DNA of 42,033 bases, from NCBI RefSeq assembly GCF_000340965.1, contig NZ_ANAY01000044.1, forward strand, positions 1 to 42,033. The letters run 5' to 3'. Both the position numbers and the translations under genes were made by a program. Source of the stretch: Nocardiopsis kunsanensis DSM 44524 (GTDB lineage: Bacteria > Actinomycetota > Actinomycetes > Streptosporangiales > Streptosporangiaceae). Below, piece by piece: positions 17,642-26,373 of the stretch; position 1 is the stretch's first letter, and each line of letters opens with the position of its first letter. Below the pieces are notes generated by a model. It was given only the letters and a program-made list of their open reading frames with translations. It was not told the DNA's origin and did not search any database.

Positions 17642-20600
17642 GCGCGGTCGAACGCCTCCTGCCCCAGGGCCGCACTCAGCTCCCGCACCAGCGAACGCAC
17701 CCTGGGGTTCCCGTGGTCGCGCCGCCCGCGCAGACGGGTGGCGGTGCCGAGTGCACGGGCCGCTTCCGCCGGTTCCTCCGCCTGCCATCGAACTCCGGCC
17801 AGCAGTTCGGCCGCCTGCGCGCGGACGTCGGGTATCCAGAGCAGGCGGGCGGTATCCCACGCCCGGAGCCCTCTCTCCCAAGCCCGCTCCGTCTCGTTCT
17901 CGGCCAGGGCGAGCATGCCCTCCTGGCACAGCAGCACCACTCGTAGGTAGTCCGGGTCGGCCAGCGGTCCCGACAGCAGCTCACGGGCCCGCTCGAGCAG
18001 TTCACGGGCGGCTTCGGTCCGTTCCCGGAGCAGGGCCAGTTCCGCCAGTCCGGCCAGACACAGGATGCGGTGCTCGACGGTTGCGGTCTCCGTCGTGTCC
18101 AGGACCTCGCGGAAGGTTTCCTCGGCCTCGGCGGTGTTCCCGGCCCGGGTGAGTTCATCCCCCAACCGGATCAGGACGAGGGTGAAGTGTTCGGAGGCGC
18201 CCAACGAGCGCTTCAGTTCCAGGACACGTCTGAGATCGGCGATCGCGCCGTCCACGTCGCCGCGTGCGGAACGGAACCCCGCCGAAGCGGTGATCAGCTG
18301 CGCGCTCGTCCACGCGTCCCCCAGTTCCCAGAAGGCCTCCGCTGCCTCCTGGATGCCACGCTCGGCCCCGGCCGCGTCCCCGGTGGCCTCGACCACTAGT
18401 GCGGAGGCGGCGCGGCCCGCGGCTCGCACCCAGGGATGGGGGTGGGCCAGGGCGGTCCCGGCATCGGCCCGCACCCCTTCGTGGTCGCCCTGCAGGAGAC
18501 GGTACTTGGGGATGATCATCGCCAACGGCGGGTGCGCCGCCAGCGCTGCAGCGCCGGCCATCGCCGACCCGGCGCGGTCCCCGGCCCCGGTACAGCCGGC
18601 GGGCTCGGACCGGGGCAGGACGGACCGCACTGCGGTCGCGAGCATCCGGCTGTTGGGACCGTGGGCCCCGGGATGTCGGTCGAGCTCGTCGTACCAACGC
18701 CCGGCCTCCTCGTAACGGCCCCGGATGATCCAGTACCAGCTCAACGCCGCGACGATGCGCACCGCCCGGGTCGGGTCCCCGCCGGCACAGGCGTGGTGCA
18801 GGCTCTCCAGGAGATTCTCGTGCTCGCTGTCGAGGACCTCCAACCCGCGCGGCTGGTCCCGACCGAGCACCATCTCGGCGGCTTCCTCGGCCAGGTCGAC
18901 GGCGTGAGCGGCGGCCGCCTCGCGCGTGCGCGCCTCCTCACCGGTCTGCCGCAACCGTTCGGACAGGTAGACCCGGGCGGTCTCCAACAAGCGGTACCGC
19001 GGCTCCCCCGGGCGCACCTCAGTGACCGAGAGCAGGGACTTGTCGGTGAGGGAGGACAACAGGTACGGCACCTCGTCCTCGGCCACGCTCTCCCCTGTGC
19101 ACACGGCCCGGGCGCTGTCCGCGACGGCCCCTCCCGGCAGCACTGACAGGCGGCACGCCACCAGCCGTTCCTGGTCGGTCAACAGGTCCCAGGTCCAGTC
19201 CAGCACGGCGCGCAGGGTCCGGTGGCGGGCGTTGCCGGAACGCCGTGTGCCCGACAGGAGGCGGAAACGTTCGTCGAGGTGGTGGGCGATCTGCTGCACC
19301 GGCATCGAGCGGGTGCGCGCGGCCGCCAGTTCGATGCCCAGAGGAAGCCCGTCCAGCCGTCGGCAGATCTCGATCACCACCGGGGTGTTGTCGGCGTCGA
19401 GGGTGAATCCGGGCCGGGCCAGTGACGCCAGCTCGGTGAACATGGCAACGGCCTCGCCGCCGTCCTCCTCGGTCACGTGTAGGGGCTCGACACGGAGCAG
19501 GGCCTCGCCGTCGGCCGCCAGGGGTTCGCGGCTCGTGGTCAGGATCTGCAGGTCCGGGCACCGGATGAGCAGGCGGTGCACAAGGGAGGCGGCCTCGTCG
19601 GCCAGGTGTTCGCAGTTGTCCAGGACCAGCAGGGTGGGCACTGCCGACAGGGCCGAAACCAACCGGGTGAACCTGTCCTGGCCGGGGGCCGCCAGGAAAG
19701 CTTCACCCGTGCCCAGCATGGCGGAGACGGCCTCGATCAGGCTGCCGTCCTCACGCAGGGGTCCCAGTTCAGCGAAGCGCACCCGCAGGTGCGCAGCGGC
19801 GCGGGTGGTGTATTCGGCGGCCAGTCGGGTCTTACCGACCCCGCCGGGCCCGAGCAGGGTCACCAGGCGGGTGCGTTCCATGAGCGTGTCGATGGCGGCG
19901 AGCTCCTCGGACCGCCCGAAGAAGCGGGTCAGGTACGGGTTGCTCCACTCCGAGGTCCGTGCCGGGGCGCGATCACGCAGGATCTGGCCGTGGAGTTCAC
20001 CGATCCACGGGGCCGGGTCGGCCCCCAGGTCCTCGGCCAGGGCGCGTCGGAGGTCCTCGTGCACGGCCAGGGCCGCACTGCTCTGCCCGCTCTCGTGCAG
20101 AATCCGCATGAGCAGACCGTGGCTGCGTTCCCGGGTGGGGTGGGCCGAGCACAGGGCGCGGAGCCGGGGGACGACCGCGGTGGGCTCACCCGTGCGCGAG
20201 GCGGCTTCGGCGCGGTCCTCGGCGGCCGCTGTGCCGAGCTCCTCCAGGCGCAGTGCTTCCCTGCGGGCGAAGTCGGCCTCCACCCCGCCCAAGGGGGCTC
20301 CCCGCCACAGGGCCAACGCCTCGTCCAGTACTTCTTCCGCACGGTCGGGGGCGTGTGCTCTGAGCAGCCGGGCGCCGTCGGCGGCCAGGTGTTCGAAGTG
20401 CAGGACGTCGACCTCATCGGCCGGCAGGTCCAGCAGGTAGCCGCCGCTCCGGGCGTGGGGGCCGATCGTCAGGCCGTGTCCGTCCAGCCGGGCCCGGGTG
20501 CGTGAGACCAGACGCCGGAGGGTGTCCGCACCGCCTTCGGGGGGATCGCCCTCCCACAGGTCGTCGATGAGCGTGTCCACGGGCACCACTCGTCCCGCGG

Positions 20601-20706
20601 ACAGGGCCAGCCGTGCCAGGAGAACGGACATGCGCCGTCCCCCGAGCGGGAGGGGATCACCCTTGCCGTCCCGGATCCGGAGGGGGCCCAGCATGCACAC
20701 ACGCAC
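17599..20706 (-). CDS. SARP/AfsR-type transcriptional activator with BTAD, NB-ARC and TPR domains (1035 aa)
   Basis: Large pathway-type activator. Residues 1-~95 form the OmpR-like DNA-binding domain (M-R-V-C-M-L-G-P-L-R-I, L-W-E-G-D-P-P, L-R-R-L-V-S-R-T-R-A-R-L) and ~100-245 the BTAD domain. Then comes an NB-ARC/STAND ATPase with P-loop GPGGVGKT (Lys ~292), Walker B LLVLDNCEH and R-L-D-G-L-P-L-G-I-E-L-A-A-A. The C-terminal half is Ala/Leu/Arg-rich helical repeats (TPR-like) to about residue 1000. The start GTG 20706 gives the standard SARP N-terminus; there is no strong Shine-Dalgarno and ATG 20694 is an alternative. SARPs usually switch on antibiotic clusters, so the NRPS genes are the obvious target. 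The gene converges on, and overlaps by 43 nt, the response regulator. Confidence 0.95.
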   Translation of the reverse strand: MRVCMLGPLRIRDGKGDPLPLGGRRMSVLLARLALSAGRVVPVDTLIDDLWEGDPPEGGADTLRRLVSRTRARLDGHGLTIGPHARSGGYLLDLPADEVDVLHFEHLAADGARLLRAHAPDRAEEVLDEALALWRGAPLGGVEADFARREALRLEELGTAAAEDRAEAASRTGEPTAVVPRLRALCSAHPTRERSHGLLMRILHESGQSSAALAVHEDLRRALAEDLGADPAPWIGELHGQILRDRAPARTSEWSNPYLTRFFGRSEELAAIDTLMERTRLVTLLGPGGVGKTRLAAEYTTRAAAHLRVRFAELGPLREDGSLIEAVSAMLGTGEAFLAAPGQDRFTRLVSALSAVPTLLVLDNCEHLADEAASLVHRLLIRCPDLQILTTSREPLAADGEALLRVEPLHVTEEDGGEAVAMFTELASLARPGFTLDADNTPVVIEICRRLDGLPLGIELAAARTRSMPVQQIAHHLDERFRLLSGTRRSGNARHRTLRAVLDWTWDLLTDQERLVACRLSVLPGGAVADSARAVCTGESVAEDEVPYLLSSLTDKSLLSVTEVRPGEPRYRLLETARVYLSERLRQTGEEARTREAAAAHAVDLAEEAAEMVLGRDQPRGLEVLDSEHENLLESLHHACAGGDPTRAVRIVAALSWYWIIRGRYEEAGRWYDELDRHPGAHGPNSRMLATAVRSVLPRSEPAGCTGAGDRAGSAMAGAAALAAHPPLAMIIPKYRLLQGDHEGVRADAGTALAHPHPWVRAAGRAASALVVEATGDAAGAERGIQEAAEAFWELGDAWTSAQLITASAGFRSARGDVDGAIADLRRVLELKRSLGASEHFTLVLIRLGDELTRAGNTAEAEETFREVLDTTETATVEHRILCLAGLAELALLRERTEAARELLERARELLSGPLADPDYLRVVLLCQEGMLALAENETERAWERGLRAWDTARLLWIPDVRAQAAELLAGVRWQAEEPAEAARALGTATRLRGRRDHGNPRVRSLVRELSAALGQEAFDRAYTEGASGAAPLLK

Positions 20707-21040
20707 CCGGTCAATCTGTCAGAACGGCCGCCGGACCAACAAATCCGGGGCCCTGTTCGCACTCGCCCGGGCGGCCCGCGCTGATCGCCCGTGTTCGCCG
20801 GGTTCTGCACCGCCCCTGTCCACGCAGGGGTACCGGATCGGCCTCCGCCGCTCTTTCCCTGGACCGTGAAACCTGTGCGCCCCGCGCCACATATGAGAAA
20901 GAAGCCGCATCGGACATTCATGCCATAAATAAACATCACCACCACCCACCACAGAAACCCCATAAGGCAAACAGAAAAACATACTCAAAAACAGGGGAAA
21001 CCCCTTCCTGTTGATCTGACAAAAAGATAATGTTCCCGCT
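20707..21040. other. 334-nt AT-richer divergent intergenic region
   Basis: This stretch separates the SARP gene (-) from the Nudix operon (+). The last ~150 nt before 21041 are unusually rich in A and poor in G compared with everything around. There is no Shine-Dalgarno before ATG 21041, but GATAAT (21026-21031) lies 9 nt upstream, so a leaderless or nearly leaderless transcript is possible. I see no gene in it. Confidence 0.6.
20990..21012. promoter_or_regulatory. Nested dyad upstream of the Nudix-nucleosidase operon (candidate operator)
   Basis: The outer arms AACAGG (20990-20995) and CCTGTT (21007-21012) enclose inner arms GGGG and CCCC. The dyad covers the position expected for the -35 region if GATAAT at 21026-21031 is the -10. 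This is where a repressor such as the first gene's own winged-helix product could bind. Confidence 0.4.
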
Positions 21041-21769
21041 ATGGAAGAAACATCCTGGGAACCACCCCCCGTCCTCCTGGCGGTCGACCTGGTGATCCTC
21101 ACCCTGCGCTCCTCGAGGCTGCACGTCCTCCTCGTGGAGCGCGGGATCGAACCGTACGAAGGGGCCTCGGCGCTGCCCGGCGGTTTCCTCTTCGACTCGG
21201 GAGAGGACATCCGTGCCGCCGCACACCGGGAACTGTCCGAGGAAGCCAACCTCGACGCCTCACGGCTGCACCTGGAACAACTGGGCGCCTACGGGTCCCC
21301 CGACCGAGATCCTCGTGGCCGAGTCGTCTCCGTGGCCTACCTCGCCATCGCCCCCGGCCTGCCCGAGCCCGAAGCCGGTACCGACGCATCGGCGGCCTCA
21401 TGGCTGCCCGTGGAGGAGTTCACCTCCGGACGCGCGCCCCTGGCCTTCGACCACCACCGCATCCTCGAGGACGGCGTGGAACAAGCCCGTACCGAACTCG
21501 AGCACACGTCCCTGGCCACGGCCTTCTGCAACGAGACCTTCACGATCTCCGAACTCCAACGGGTCTACGAGGCCGTGTGGGGACAGCAACTCGATCCGCG
21601 CAACTTCTACCGCAAGGTCCAGGCGGTCCCGGGTTTCATCCTCCCTGCGGTGTCGGACCGCCGGCCGACGCGCGGTCGGCCCGCCCGACTGTTCCGACGC
21701 GGCCCCCGGACCCGGCTACGGCCCCCGATGATGCGCCCCGACCCCCCGACACAGAGCGAGGAACGATGA
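21041..21769 (+). CDS. Nudix-domain/winged-helix protein, NrtR-like (242 aa)
   Basis: Residues ~10-140 form a Nudix fold. The Nudix box at about residues 47-71 keeps R-E-L-S-E-E but has one extra residue between the glycine pair and the first glutamate, and Asn replaces the usual Gly near the end, so hydrolase activity is uncertain. Residues ~155-205 match the NrtR C-terminal winged helix (F-T-I-S-E-L-Q-R-V-Y-E-A-V-W, L-D-P-R-N-F-Y-R-K-V). NrtR-type proteins repress NAD-metabolism genes and respond to ADP-ribose or related nucleotides. The C-terminal ~35 residues are Arg/Pro-rich. The stop overlaps the next start (ATGA 21766-21769). I infer a nucleotide-responsive regulator of its own operon. 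Confidence 0.88.
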   Translation: MEETSWEPPPVLLAVDLVILTLRSSRLHVLLVERGIEPYEGASALPGGFLFDSGEDIRAAAHRELSEEANLDASRLHLEQLGAYGSPDRDPRGRVVSVAYLAIAPGLPEPEAGTDASAASWLPVEEFTSGRAPLAFDHHRILEDGVEQARTELEHTSLATAFCNETFTISELQRVYEAVWGQQLDPRNFYRKVQAVPGFILPAVSDRRPTRGRPARLFRRGPRTRLRPPMMRPDPPTQSEER

Positions 21770-22908
21770 ACGACACCCCGGTGGTGGTACTGACCGCCCT
21801 CAACCTCGAATACGAAGCCGTACGGGAGAAACTCACCTCCCCCGAGCCGTACCTGCATCCCCGCGGCACCCTGTTCGAGGTGGGCACGCTGCCCGGGGGC
21901 CGGGGCCGCGTGGCCCTCGCGCTCACCGGCAAGGGCAACCAGTCCTCGGCCGTCCTGACGGAGCGGGCGATCCAGGAGTTCTCCCCTGCGGCATTGCTCT
22001 TCGTGGGCGTGGCCGGAGCCCTGTGGGACACCCCGCTGGGCGACGTGGTGGTGGCCACCCACGTGTACGCCTACCACGGCGGAACCAGCGAGGACGACGG
22101 CCTCAAGGCCCGCCCGCGTGCGTGGGAGTCCCCCCACGGGATCAGCCAGACGGCCCAGCACCTGGCCAGGCTCGGCACCTGGTGCCGGCATGCCCCTGCC
22201 CAGCAGGACCGGCCTCACGTGCACTTCGGCCCCATCGCGGCAGGGGAGGTCGTCCAGAACTCCCGCGTCTCCCATGAAGCCGCGTGGATCCGGCAGACCT
22301 ACAACGACGCGCTCGCGGTCGAGATGGAAGGCGCCGGTATCGCCCAGGCAGGACACCTGAGCGGGACACCGGTCGCCGTCGTGCGCGGGATCAGCGACCG
22401 CGCCGACGGGGAGAAGGCCACCGAGGCCGACCGGGCCTGGCAGCCGGTCGCCGCAGCCAACGCCGCCGACTTCGCACTCGAGCTCGCCGGAGAGCTCGTA
22501 GGAACAGAGGAGCCCTCCAGCATGCGCGAGAAGAAGGACCCCCGCGACACCGGCAACGTCACCAACACCTCCAACGGGACCGTTGGTGTCCAGGCCGGCC
22601 ATGTCAGCGGTGGCACGTTCCACGTATCGCTCCCGGCCTCCGGAGCGGCCCCCGACGTGGTGGCAGAACTGGACTCCCTGCGCGAGGGGTTGGCGCAGGA
22701 ACGCTCCGCCGGACGCATCGACGAGGAGACGTACGAGGCGGCATCGGAGGAACTCGACACCGCGAGCAAAGGGATCGAGGAAGGCACCCCCGAGGGGAAG
22801 AAGTCCTCGATCCTGGCCCTGAAGCGCCTGTGGGGCCTGCTCGGCGACCTCGCGTCCTTGGGCGCCAGGATCGCACCTCTGATCAGCGCGGTGAAGGGGA
22901 CCTCATGA
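21766..22908 (+). CDS. PNP/MTAN-superfamily nucleosidase with C-terminal motif tail (380 aa)
   Basis: Residues 1-~245 are a phosphorylase/nucleosidase domain of the MTA/SAH nucleosidase type. The N-terminal strand has T-A-L-N-L-E-Y-E-A-V (Glu equivalent to the catalytic Glu region), followed by F-V-G-V-A-G-A-L, V-E-M-E-G-A-G-I-A-Q and R-G-I-S-D-R-A-D (catalytic Asp), so it looks active. Unlike housekeeping MTANs (~230 aa) it has a tail. Residues ~262-289 are T-G-N-V-T-N-T, then V-Q-A-G-H-V with V at 275, then G-G-T-F-H-V, followed by a helical region to ~380 with a hydrophobic end. Related domains are known effectors in anti-phage systems, some cleaving ATP. It overlaps both neighbours by ATGA. 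The substrate is unknown. Confidence 0.88.
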   Translation: MNDTPVVVLTALNLEYEAVREKLTSPEPYLHPRGTLFEVGTLPGGRGRVALALTGKGNQSSAVLTERAIQEFSPAALLFVGVAGALWDTPLGDVVVATHVYAYHGGTSEDDGLKARPRAWESPHGISQTAQHLARLGTWCRHAPAQQDRPHVHFGPIAAGEVVQNSRVSHEAAWIRQTYNDALAVEMEGAGIAQAGHLSGTPVAVVRGISDRADGEKATEADRAWQPVAAANAADFALELAGELVGTEEPSSMREKKDPRDTGNVTNTSNGTVGVQAGHVSGGTFHVSLPASGAAPDVVAELDSLREGLAQERSAGRIDEETYEAASEELDTASKGIEEGTPEGKKSSILALKRLWGLLGDLASLGARIAPLISAVKGTS

Positions 22909-24950
22909 GCGGGCCCGAGACCGGCAACACCGGTGACACCACCAACACGGCCGGGGCGGGGGCCTTCGTCGGGGGCCAGTTCGGCCACGTGCACGACTCC
23001 GACATCTACCTGGTGGGCCCCGACGCCCAACCGGAAGACAAGTACAGGGTCGGCCTCCGGTACCTGCAGAACGGGGTTCCGGCCAAGGCACGCGACCTGA
23101 TCACCGAAGCCGTCGCCGATGGGCACGACAGCGGGGAGGTCGCTTTCCACCGTGTCCTGTCCGTGCTCAGCAAACGTTCCTTCCGGGATCTCTCCTCCGA
23201 GGACCACCAGGAGCTGCGCCTGCTGTCCGTACGTGCGCACACTTACCCCGAGGACGAGTGGACGAAGGCACTCGACGCGGTCTTCGTATTACTGGCCTGC
23301 CTGGCCGGGCAGAACAACAGCTCGGAAGCCACGGTCGATGCCCTGCTCGCGCTTCCCTCCGAGCAACGTCGACCCATCATCCACCACCTGAGCCTCATGA
23401 TCACCGGCGGCATGAAGGAGGGGCTGTGGATACACACCGTCCGCGATGCGGAGCAGACCGTACACGGCAACGGCCGCACCGAACGTGTCTGGTCCTACTT
23501 CGAACCCGTCCCCATCGGTGCCCGTGTCAGGGAACCGAAACCGAGCAGCACCACGTCGTGGGACCTCTTCTGGGCGTCGGTCTGGTCCGTCCTGCTCGCC
23601 TGTTGCGCCGGAACCATCGGGTGGGCGGCCCTCACCCATGGCGGCCCCTTCGTTCTGCTGACCTGTCTCCTGGCTCCGGTCGCCGGGTACTTCGCGTTGC
23701 ACGAGGCTCTTCTCTGGTGGCACCGGAACCGGCTCCTCCAGGGCGGGGAGAACAGGAACCTCATCAAGCCCCGCGCGAAGGCACCCCCGAAGGGCGGGTT
23801 CGCCGACCGCGTCGACCACGACTTCGAGCACTACTTCTCGAAATACGCTCCTGAGCCCGCGCAACGGAGGCAGTGGCTCGACGAGACGGCTGCTGTTCGG
23901 CGGGCACTGCGCGACGAGGTGGTCCACCTCTACCGCGAAAGCGAGGTCGAGGCCGGACGGGTCCGCTGGCTGATCCGTTACATGGCACGCGATGTCCGGC
24001 AGCGTTCACGTTCGGACAGGCCGCTCGATCCCCGGGCGCGGCACGGGGCTGGGGCGATGACCAAGGCGAGGGCCGTGTTCTTCTCCGCCCTCACCGCGGC
24101 CGGTCTCATGACCGTAGTTGTCACCGCGCTCTTCCACGTGCCGGCCACCGCTGTGGGCTGCCTCCTGCTCGCGGGGGTGGGGGCCAGGTTCGCCCTGCCC
24201 CTCTGGGCGACACTCATCAGCGAGTCGTGGCGGGTCCGGGAGGAAAGGCGGGAGAGCGAGCAGATCCGCAAGGAGCGGGGGGCCGAGTACCACCGGTGGA
24301 AGAGCAAGCTGGAGCGTCTGCGCCCCACGGAACCGGAGATGGAGGCCTGGCTCAACGCCGACAAGACCCTTGTCCTCCAGCACGCGCTCTCCCGCTACCG
24401 GTTGTCGTGGCACGAGATCGTCGCTCACACGTTCCTGCATGTCGCGGACCAACCGTGCCGACGGGCCATGGTGCCAGGTGGTGCGTGGCGCTACTCGAAG
24501 TACGTGATCCGGCTCTTCCTCGTCACCGGCGAAGGGGTTCGGGACGTGGAGGCCCGGCTCGACTTCAACAAGGGCGTGGTCGGCAGGCGTGAGTTCGAGG
24601 AGTTCCGCTTCGACACGGTCTCCTCGGTTCGCGTGACAGAACAGAGCCGGGTCAGCTACACGCTGTATCTGACCTTGAACAACGGAGGCCCCAGAGAGAT
24701 CACTGTGTCCGAGCCCCCGACCGATGCCCCGGAGCACGAGGAGGAGGAAGGCGATGTCGAGATGGTGAACCTCGACGCCTCCGGCTTCTTCCACACGCGG
24801 CGCATCCTGGAAGGGATCGCCGCCGAGGGCAAGGCCTGGATCTCCCGGGACCGGGACCGGCGCGACCACAAACGTCCGGGCTCCTACCCGACCGGCACCG
24901 ATGAACAGCACGCTGACGAGGGAACGGCAGTGGTACGTACCGAGGGGTGA
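22905..24950 (+). CDS. Four-TM protein of unrecognised family with N-terminal Gly/Thr/Asn motif (681 aa)
   Basis: The first ~36 residues repeat the motif of the preceding protein: T-G-D-T-T-N-T, then G-G-Q-F-G-H-V at 23-29, then D-I-Y-L-V. Residues ~40-200 are helical, TPR-like at first (Y-R-V-G-L-R-Y-L-Q-N-G-V-P-A-K-A-R). Two TM segments lie at ~219-241 and ~245-267 and two more at ~387-410 and ~412-432, each pair followed by charged helical cytoplasmic stretches (E-R-R-E-S-E-Q-I-R-K-E-R near 450). The C-terminal ~170 residues look beta-rich and end in an acidic patch (E-E-E-E). I cannot assign a function. ATG 22905 overlaps the nucleosidase stop by ATGA, with AAGGGGA just upstream, so the three genes form a coupled unit. 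It may be a membrane partner or receptor for the nucleosidase. Confidence 0.85.
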   Translation: MSGPETGNTGDTTNTAGAGAFVGGQFGHVHDSDIYLVGPDAQPEDKYRVGLRYLQNGVPAKARDLITEAVADGHDSGEVAFHRVLSVLSKRSFRDLSSEDHQELRLLSVRAHTYPEDEWTKALDAVFVLLACLAGQNNSSEATVDALLALPSEQRRPIIHHLSLMITGGMKEGLWIHTVRDAEQTVHGNGRTERVWSYFEPVPIGARVREPKPSSTTSWDLFWASVWSVLLACCAGTIGWAALTHGGPFVLLTCLLAPVAGYFALHEALLWWHRNRLLQGGENRNLIKPRAKAPPKGGFADRVDHDFEHYFSKYAPEPAQRRQWLDETAAVRRALRDEVVHLYRESEVEAGRVRWLIRYMARDVRQRSRSDRPLDPRARHGAGAMTKARAVFFSALTAAGLMTVVVTALFHVPATAVGCLLLAGVGARFALPLWATLISESWRVREERRESEQIRKERGAEYHRWKSKLERLRPTEPEMEAWLNADKTLVLQHALSRYRLSWHEIVAHTFLHVADQPCRRAMVPGGAWRYSKYVIRLFLVTGEGVRDVEARLDFNKGVVGRREFEEFRFDTVSSVRVTEQSRVSYTLYLTLNNGGPREITVSEPPTDAPEHEEEEGDVEMVNLDASGFFHTRRILEGIAAEGKAWISRDRDRRDHKRPGSYPTGTDEQHADEGTAVVRTEG

Positions 24951-24980
24951 AACACGGGGCGGGGTCGCCCGCCCCGTGTT
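24951..24980. terminator. Strong hairpin terminator after the three-gene operon
   Basis: A perfect 13-bp stem (AACACGGGGCGGG 24951-24963 and its complement 24968-24980) with a 4-nt loop begins right at the stop codon of the membrane protein and lies 30 nt before the convergent HXXEE gene's end. It closes the Nudix operon and can serve both directions. Confidence 0.8.
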
Positions 24981-25010
24981 CGCTGCTCGGCTCCACGACC
25001 GGCACGGACC

Positions 25011-25547
25011 TCACAGGGGCAGGTACTGCGCCGGCACGAGCGCGCCGAACAGGAGGACGAACGCGAGGAGCACGGTCCCGACCACCGATCCAGCCGTCCA
25101 TCGTGTGGCGGGCAGGCGCCGGAGCACGAGGATGCTCACGGGCAGCAGTACGAGCACGCTCGTGAACATCCCCGGCATGGGGTCCCAGGACACGAAGCTC
25201 ATGAGGATGTGGCTGACGGCGTTGACGATCAGCGCGTAGGCGACCGCCGTGAGCGCTTCGATTCCCCATCGGGGAGGCATGAACACCGAAACCACGGCGA
25301 TGATCCCCACGGCCACGGTCACAATGACGAGCGCGGCGGTGAACTGTCCGTCGCTCAGGTGGGAGGCCTGTGGGGGGAACCATGGTCGCTCGGTGAGCCA
25401 CCGGTTGAGGCCGAGCATCCCCTCCTCGACGTTGTGCACCGTCAGAGCTGCGAGGGTCACCAACCACAGTGCGGCTGCCGGTCTACGTGTGTGCGGCCCG
25501 TCCGCCGCATCCGGTTCGCCGACGGATCCGGACTCCGTGTCGCTCAT
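25011..25547 (-). CDS. HXXEE-domain membrane protein (178 aa)
   Basis: Small membrane protein with about five hydrophobic segments. The defining H-x-x-E-E appears as H-N-V-E-E at ~38-42, followed later by N-A-V-S-H-I near 109, both typical of HXXEE proteins. The first ~24 residues are polar and acidic. The family has no established biochemical role; the conserved His and Glu residues in the membrane suggest metal binding or catalysis, which is inference. ATG 25547 is the only sensible start. It ends 30 nt from the terminator of the preceding operon and is divergent from the protoglobin gene. Confidence 0.85.
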   Translation of the reverse strand: MSDTESGSVGEPDAADGPHTRRPAAALWLVTLAALTVHNVEEGMLGLNRWLTERPWFPPQASHLSDGQFTAALVIVTVAVGIIAVVSVFMPPRWGIEALTAVAYALIVNAVSHILMSFVSWDPMPGMFTSVLVLLPVSILVLRRLPATRWTAGSVVGTVLLAFVLLFGALVPAQYLPL

Positions 25548-25773
25548 CCGGTGAGTTTACGGCGCCGGTAGGTCTTCTCTGCTGCCTGTGCCATCGGGGC
25601 TCGCCATCTCCAGCCCCATGGATGTGCCCCGCCCACACACCGGTGCCCGGTCAGGCGGGTCCGAGCAGACAGGGGCCGACCCGCCTCGACGGGTGTTTGT
25701 CCTGTGTACAGGGCCGAAGCGCTCCTACGCTGACCCTTTCAGGGGCAATCCCGCACGCACGGAGGGCAGAGGA

Positions 25774-26361
25774 ATGAGCGAGTCGATCCCCGGCTACACC
25801 TACGGCAGCAGCGGCACAGCCGCGTCTCCGGTCGACACGGAGGAACTGGCCCAGCTCAAGGCCACCGTGATGTTCACCGGCGACGACGAGCAGGCGCTGC
25901 GGACGGCGGGGGACGTGCTCGAGGACCAGGTCGATGACGTGCTCGACGTCTGGTACGGGTTCGTCGCCGACCACCCGCATCTGGTGGCCTACTTCTCCAC
26001 ACCCGGAGGTGAACCGATCCAGGAGTACCTGGACCGCGTGCGGCCGCGGTTCAGCCAGTGGATCCTCGACACCTGCCGGCGTCCCTACGACCGGACCTGG
26101 CTCGACCACCAGGAAGAGATCGCCCAGCGCCACACCCACGAGAAGAAGAACACCACCGACGGCGCGGACTCGGTGGACAACATCCCGCTGCGCTACATCA
26201 TCGCCTTCATCTACCCCATCACCGCCACCATGCGGGATTTCCTGGGCAAGAAGGGGCACAGCGCCGAGCAGGTGGAAGCGATGCACCAGGCCTGGTTCAA
26301 GGCGGTGACCCTGAACGTGGCGCTGTGGGCACGGCCGTACGTACGCGACGGCGACTGGTAA
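25774..26361 (+). CDS. Protoglobin (195 aa)
   Basis: Single-domain haem protein of the globin-coupled-sensor/protoglobin family. The length (about 195 aa) and pattern fit: a pre-A helix, F-V-A-D-H-P-H-L-V-A-Y-F, R-F-S-Q-W-I-L-D-T-C-R-R-P-Y-D-R-T-W-L, then I-A-Q-R-H with the likely proximal His, R-Y-I-I-A-F-I-Y-P, and W-x-K-A-V-T-L-N-V-A-L-W near the end. No signalling domain is fused. ATG 25774 has GGAGGG 7 nt upstream. Protoglobins bind O2, CO and NO; the physiological role here is unknown. The upstream gap (25548-25773) carries a CCTGT/ACAGG dyad at 25701-25712. Confidence 0.92.
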   Translation: MSESIPGYTYGSSGTAASPVDTEELAQLKATVMFTGDDEQALRTAGDVLEDQVDDVLDVWYGFVADHPHLVAYFSTPGGEPIQEYLDRVRPRFSQWILDTCRRPYDRTWLDHQEEIAQRHTHEKKNTTDGADSVDNIPLRYIIAFIYPITATMRDFLGKKGHSAEQVEAMHQAWFKAVTLNVALWARPYVRDGDW

Positions 26362-26373
26362 ACCGTGTCCGGT

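Noticed and set aside
20990..21012. Reading the dyad as a factor-independent terminator of the SARP-side transcript
   Set aside because: Its arms are short, it lies upstream of both divergent genes, and the position fits an operator better.
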